Source: Mucilaginibacter sp. OK098
GTDB lineage: Bacteria > Bacteroidota > Bacteroidia > Sphingobacteriales > Sphingobacteriaceae
Direction of reading: 5' to 3'
Length of the DNA: 64,000 nt
NCBI RefSeq assembly: GCF_900142915.1
Contig: NZ_FRCM01000006.1
Span: 261,503-325,502 of the forward strand
The notes beneath the pieces were generated by a model. It had not been told where the DNA came from and made no database searches. It was given only the letters and a program-made list of their open reading frames with translations. The translations under genes were made by a program, and so were the position numbers. Below are positions 60,400 to 64,000 of this stretch, piece by piece. Every line of letters begins with the position of its first letter. Positions within the stretch are counted from its first letter, which is position 1.

Positions 60400-60948
60400 T
60401 CAATTATCCGCTATGATCCTCTTTTTTATTGGCTTGCAAGGATGCCCGGCACAAACCATCCACGGTGGCATATTTTTATTAACTACGGCCCTGGCGCCTA
60501 TCACACAACCATCACCCACAACAATACCGGGGTGTATGAAAGCATCGGCGGCCACCCATACATCATCGCCAATAATTATAGGCATGGTTATAAGCGGAAA
60601 TCCCTTTCGGGTGTAATCATGAGTGCCTGCACAAATATGTGCGCCTTGTGAAATAACTGCTTTCTTTCCAATAGTAATCTTTCCCTGGGAGTAGAGAATA
60701 ACCCCGTTAGCTACACCGCATTGATCTCCTAAAACTAAATTCCAGGGCGCCCAAACTTTCACTTTGGGGTAAATATGAACCCCTTCTCCTACCTCTGCCC
60801 CAAATGAACGAAGGAGGAAAGACCTCCAACTAAAAAAAGGTTTCGGAGAATATTGAAAAAACAAAACGTTTACAACATTCCATAACACTCTTCCTATTCG
60901 ATTTTTTACAGAGAATGAAGGGCCGGTATAAGTATCTGTATTAATCAT
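60400..60948 (-). CDS. wcaF: WcaF-type acetyltransferase
   Basis: A 182-residue left-handed beta-helix acetyltransferase. Hexapeptide repeats run from about residue 50 to 165 (GVHIYPKVKVWAPWNLVLGD, NGVILYSQGKITIGKKAVIS, IIIGDDVWVAADAFIHPGIVVG). CAGTHDYTRKGFPL is the WcaF-type insertion and the catalytic His region. It O-acetylates an exopolysaccharide sugar from acetyl-CoA. The N-terminal segment is also family-typical (GRVLWNVVNVLFFQYSP). Confidence 0.9.
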   Translation of the reverse strand: MINTDTYTGPSFSVKNRIGRVLWNVVNVLFFQYSPKPFFSWRSFLLRSFGAEVGEGVHIYPKVKVWAPWNLVLGDQCGVANGVILYSQGKITIGKKAVISQGAHICAGTHDYTRKGFPLITMPIIIGDDVWVAADAFIHPGIVVGDGCVIGARAVVNKNMPPWMVCAGHPCKPIKKRIIADN

Positions 60949-61011
60949 GATCCGGTTTTAAATTTCGTGATATATGGCAGTAATTACTAAGCATAATGGT
61001 AACTTATTGAT

Positions 61012-62229
61012 TTAAAAATTGTCAATCATTTCTGATTTGTTAACAAGAACCAGTGAACGTAAAACATTACAAAATTTTTGAGCGGCAGGCGTGCTTTCAA
61101 AGTTATTATGGTAAACCTCCCATGCATTATCAGACATATTTTTCTTTTCCCCACCACTTAAATTCAGCCACTTTTCAATTATTTCTTTTGTACCATCAAA
61201 GGTATCTGAACTAACTATTCCTCCGTTCTTAATTTCCCGCCATATGTTTACCTGGTCAGAAATCAATACTGGCTTACTGCATGCAAGTGCTTCTGCAACG
61301 GCAATCCCAAAATTTTCCTGGTGGCTGGGTAACACAAATGCATCACAACCGTAATATGCGCCCCACTTGGCATTACCTGTTAACATCCCCGTAAAAAATA
61401 TGTTGTTTTTTGAAAATGTATTTTTATTTGCCATTTTTTGTATTCTTTCCCCGAAAACCGTTTCCAGGCCGGGGCCAGCAATCACCAATTTCGGCATTCC
61501 GGGGTATTGCTCTCCCAAAGCTGTATAAACCTCAATCAATATATCAACACCTTTTTTTTCATGAAGCCGGCTTAAAAAAAGAAAATATGGCTGCCCGACT
61601 AACTTAGGGCAATGCTGACTAAAAGCGGCGGCCATATCGCTGTTATAAGCCGGTGGAGCTGCAATGCCATAACTTACATTATAAACATTTTTGGGGTGAT
61701 AAGGCATGAACGTTTCGCGCGCCAGCAACAGTTCTGCCTCACAAGTAAATAGCAAGCCATCAACGTTATTTACCACTTTATTCTCAATTAGCTTCCAATA
61801 GATCCAGTTTCTAACTGCTTTAATTTTCCGCTCCTTTGCCCGTTGGAAATACGGGTCGAGCATTCCATGCGGCATTATTAAAACAACCGGCAATTTAACT
61901 CCTGGCCTTCTTTTTAACGCTCTTATCACCTTATGAGTAGCATAACTATGATATTGCCATAATCCCCTGATAATAACCACATCAAACCTGTTCATATTAT
62001 CGGTAAGCCATGGAATTAATTCTTTTGAATAATGCCATGCCCCCTCACTATGTCCTAAAGCATGAATTTTGAAACTGTCCTTACCCAAATAAGCTGAATC
62101 AGGTGGATCCAGGCAAACCACTTCTCCAAATACATCCATGTTGCGTAAGTCCTTATCAATATTACGGACTCCCTGTGAAGGGCCGCCACTTACAGGGTTC
62201 ATACTATCTATTATATGGAGAATATTCAT
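61012..62229 (-). CDS. Glycosyltransferase family 4
   Basis: A 405-residue GT-B enzyme. The start MNILHIIDSMNPVSGGPSQGVRN is typical of capsule and EPS GT4 proteins. The second domain has FLFLSRLHEKKGVDILIEVY and the donor-binding PSHQENFGIAVAEALACSKP (E-x7-E). It is probably co-transcribed with the gene at 62273, 43 bp upstream. The sugar is unknown. Confidence 0.9.
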   Translation of the reverse strand: MNILHIIDSMNPVSGGPSQGVRNIDKDLRNMDVFGEVVCLDPPDSAYLGKDSFKIHALGHSEGAWHYSKELIPWLTDNMNRFDVVIIRGLWQYHSYATHKVIRALKRRPGVKLPVVLIMPHGMLDPYFQRAKERKIKAVRNWIYWKLIENKVVNNVDGLLFTCEAELLLARETFMPYHPKNVYNVSYGIAAPPAYNSDMAAAFSQHCPKLVGQPYFLFLSRLHEKKGVDILIEVYTALGEQYPGMPKLVIAGPGLETVFGERIQKMANKNTFSKNNIFFTGMLTGNAKWGAYYGCDAFVLPSHQENFGIAVAEALACSKPVLISDQVNIWREIKNGGIVSSDTFDGTKEIIEKWLNLSGGEKKNMSDNAWEVYHNNFESTPAAQKFCNVLRSLVLVNKSEMIDNF

Positions 62230-62272
62230 AATCGTATATAGTTATTCTTTTTAATTGCCAGCTATACTCTAT

Positions 62273-63286
62273 TTATAAGTTACCCGAACAGACCTGTTTA
62301 TATAATTCATAATACATACCGGCAATTTTATTAGCATCATATTTAAGCCTGTTTATTTTACCGTTGCAAATTAATTTTGCTCTTAATGAATCATCATTAA
62401 TTATCTTCATAATTCCCGAACGAATATCTTCAGTATTAAAAGGGTCTACAAGCAAAGCTGCGTTACCGGCCACCTCCGGCATTGAAGAAATATTGCTGGT
62501 AATTACAACTCTTTCAACAGCATTTGCCTCAACTATTGGCATTCCAAAACCTTCAGATGTGGATATAAATGTCAAAATATCACATTCCCGGTATTTTTCC
62601 AGGATTCTTTCGTTGGATATATTGTATTCATTTGAGTAGTCAATATTACCATCAAGTAAGGCAGTCACATACTTGTCAGGCAATTTTCCAACAATGGTTA
62701 AATGGCAGTTGATGCCTTTAATGGCTTCAATTAATCTTAATAAGTTCTTGTTATCACCGGTGCCAATGTGCAATATTACAGGCTTTTCTCTATTAAATTC
62801 CTTTGGATAGGGCTGGTAAATAGGGCTTACAGCAACAGGAATTACGTGGATCTTTTCAGACAGGATCCCTGTATAAGATATAATTTCACTCTTCGTAACT
62901 TCTGAAACGGCTGTTATCAGCGTGGCTTTTTTTACAGGCGCCGAGAGATATAACCACTGAACTATTTTTTTTGAGATCCCCGTTTTCCTTAACATCATTC
63001 TACAATCATGGATAGTTAGTATTACCCTGTTCCTGTTCATAAAAAGATTAAGAAAATGAGTTTCGCCGGTAATATGATTAACGTCCCTCTTCTGGCGTAA
63101 TGCCGCCTGTATAATATTTATAAATTTACTGTAATAACCATCGTTCAAACATTTGGATATATAAACCCTGGATTCAATTTTATCCGACAACCGTTTTCTA
63201 ACATCATCAAAAATGAATTCAAGGCTAAAACTAAATCCTTTTCGGGGCTTACGTTGAAAATAGTTAACTCTAATTTTATTATCCAT
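62273..63286 (-). CDS. Glycosyltransferase, GT4-like
   Basis: A 337-residue GT-B enzyme. N-terminal MDNKIRVNYFQRKPRKGFSFS and NHITGETHFLNLFM (typical of mannosyl/fucosyl-like EPS GTs) lead to a C-terminal donor domain with VILHIGTGDNKNLLRLIEAI and FISTSEGFGMPIVEANAVERV. The sugar cannot be told. It is the first of the minus-strand set and lies upstream of the gene at 61012. Confidence 0.85.
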   Translation of the reverse strand: MDNKIRVNYFQRKPRKGFSFSLEFIFDDVRKRLSDKIESRVYISKCLNDGYYSKFINIIQAALRQKRDVNHITGETHFLNLFMNRNRVILTIHDCRMMLRKTGISKKIVQWLYLSAPVKKATLITAVSEVTKSEIISYTGILSEKIHVIPVAVSPIYQPYPKEFNREKPVILHIGTGDNKNLLRLIEAIKGINCHLTIVGKLPDKYVTALLDGNIDYSNEYNISNERILEKYRECDILTFISTSEGFGMPIVEANAVERVVITSNISSMPEVAGNAALLVDPFNTEDIRSGIMKIINDDSLRAKLICNGKINRLKYDANKIAGMYYELYKQVCSGNL

Positions 63287-63785
63287 TAGCAGTGCATTGT
63301 CGCCGGGTTTCTAACCTATTAAAAAACTTCTTACATCTATTATCTATGCTATTGGTTTCGCTTTTGAATTGCATCTATAGAGGCAATTGCTTAACCAGGC
63401 TCTCATTTAAACTAGTCTTAAGTCAAATTTGTCTTTTTCTGACTTAGAACTTAAGACTTTTGACTCAAGACTAAGTGTCAATCCATATATGACGCTACAC
63501 TAGTATCCTCATCAATTTTTCGTTATATTCAAGCAAAAAACAACATGATTTCCATCAAAAAAGCACAATGAAATTATTGCCAGTAAACAGTCCTTAAATT
63601 AATAATAATAATGTATAATTAATTGTTTATTATTATATTTTCAATCAATAACCATTTTTACTACAATAGAGGCATTTATAACGAAAATTTTAAACTTCTT
63701 TACACTGAAGGTTTGATCATGTGAGGATCAGTAACAGCATTTATAACTTATTCGCAACTAATAATTACAATAATTCTTAAAAGCT
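63287..63785. other. AT-rich gap with a GACTTAAG repeat
   Basis: No gene is seen in about 500 bp. AGTCTTAAGT (63414-63423) is complementary to ACTTAAGACT (63449-63458), with further TGACTCAAGACT words to 63480. A TAATAATAATAAT...ATTATTATA inverted pair lies near 63600-63640. Both glycosyltransferase and methyltransferase promoters must be here, as the genes diverge. Confidence 0.6.
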
Positions 63786-64000
63786 ATGAAACGTGTATAC
63801 CTTGAAAACAACTGGAAAGAAAACTGGAAGTATTCTTATCCATACGATCTCCTTGAAATCTATAACGAAAAGAAAGAAAATTTAGGCTATGCCTACGCGT
63901 ATGAGATAAGACGCGACAGCACCATAGCACTAATAAAAAGTGTTATAAACAAAGGCGACACCATTTTAGATGTAGCAGCAGCACAGGGGAATTTCTCCTT
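63786..64000 (+). CDS. Class I SAM-dependent methyltransferase, 5' part (gene runs past the window)
   Basis: Translated directly: an ATG at 63786 opens a frame to the window end, 71 codons (MKRVYLENNWKENWKYSYPY...). The last part, KGDTILDVAAAQGNFS, is motif I of Rossmann-fold methyltransferases, the SAM-binding Gly-rich loop, at about residue 58-71. The acceptor is unknown; its place next to the exopolysaccharide genes suggests a sugar or related substrate. Confidence 0.75.
   Translation, partial: MKRVYLENNWKENWKYSYPYDLLEIYNEKKENLGYAYAYEIRRDSTIALIKSVINKGDTILDVAAAQGNFS

Overview
The window looks like a chromosomal stretch from a Bacteroidota organism, most probably family Sphingobacteriaceae (Mucilaginibacter/Pedobacter-like). 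Reasons: a gldKLMN type IX secretion/gliding operon plus an SprE/PorW-like lipoprotein; Bacteroidota-style promoters (TTTG, about 19-20 nt, TAnnTTTG); an atp operon without atpD and atpC; DUF4293 and DUF4271 proteins; a str operon with no tuf between fusA and rpsJ; few Shine-Dalgarno sequences; and a low-to-moderate GC content. The genus is an inference, not a proof.

Layout. 1-1.3 kb: end of a metallophosphoesterase gene and a ParE/RelE toxin-antitoxin pair. 1.4-5.1 kb: str operon rpsL-rpsG-fusA-rpsJ (minus), ending in a terminator instead of continuing into rplC. 5.3-7.8 kb: AraC regulator, an unrecognised secreted HEXXH protein and a 40-residue His-rich lipoprotein. 7.9-14.9 kb: histidine utilisation operon marR-hutH-hutU-hutI-ftcD, with a palindromic operator in the marR promoter. 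15-21.5 kb: peptide-binding lipoprotein, small lipoprotein, aconitase, HigBA and a polysaccharide deacetylase. 21.6-26.4 kb: TolC and HlyD efflux subunits with no pump gene beside them, gpsA and two small exported proteins. 26.7-34.6 kb: DEAD-box helicase, alpha/beta hydrolase, a third toxin-antitoxin pair, DUF4293, a DUF892 ferritin-like protein, truA and an ABC exporter. 34.7-40.6 kb: atpZ-(atpI-like)-atpBEFHAG (minus). 40.7-48 kb: sprE, penicillin-binding protein 1A and uvrC. 48.2-55.2 kb: gldKLMN, hemD and a DUF4271 protein. 55.4-64 kb: a DUF2568 protein, a large exported protein and an exopolysaccharide cluster (four glycosyltransferases, a WcaF-type acetyltransferase, the start of a methyltransferase).

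How the genes work together. The hut genes convert histidine to glutamate, handing the one-carbon unit to tetrahydrofolate. The gld genes and sprE build the type IX export and gliding machine. The right end makes or decorates an exopolysaccharide.

The most unusual signal is not a gene. The spaces between genes, and some gene edges, are filled with several families of short 'word-like' repeats, each with its own vocabulary and most folding into inverted repeats. In several places the repeats enter coding sequence: a 10-codon in-frame block in truA, the last nine codons and stop of uvrC, the signal peptide of the peptide-binding lipoprotein, and the last codons and stop of that gene and of the deacetylase gene. 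Three of the atp intercistronic gaps carry strong hairpins, one with perfect 26-bp arms. No CRISPR array, rRNA, tRNA or insertion-sequence transposase was seen.
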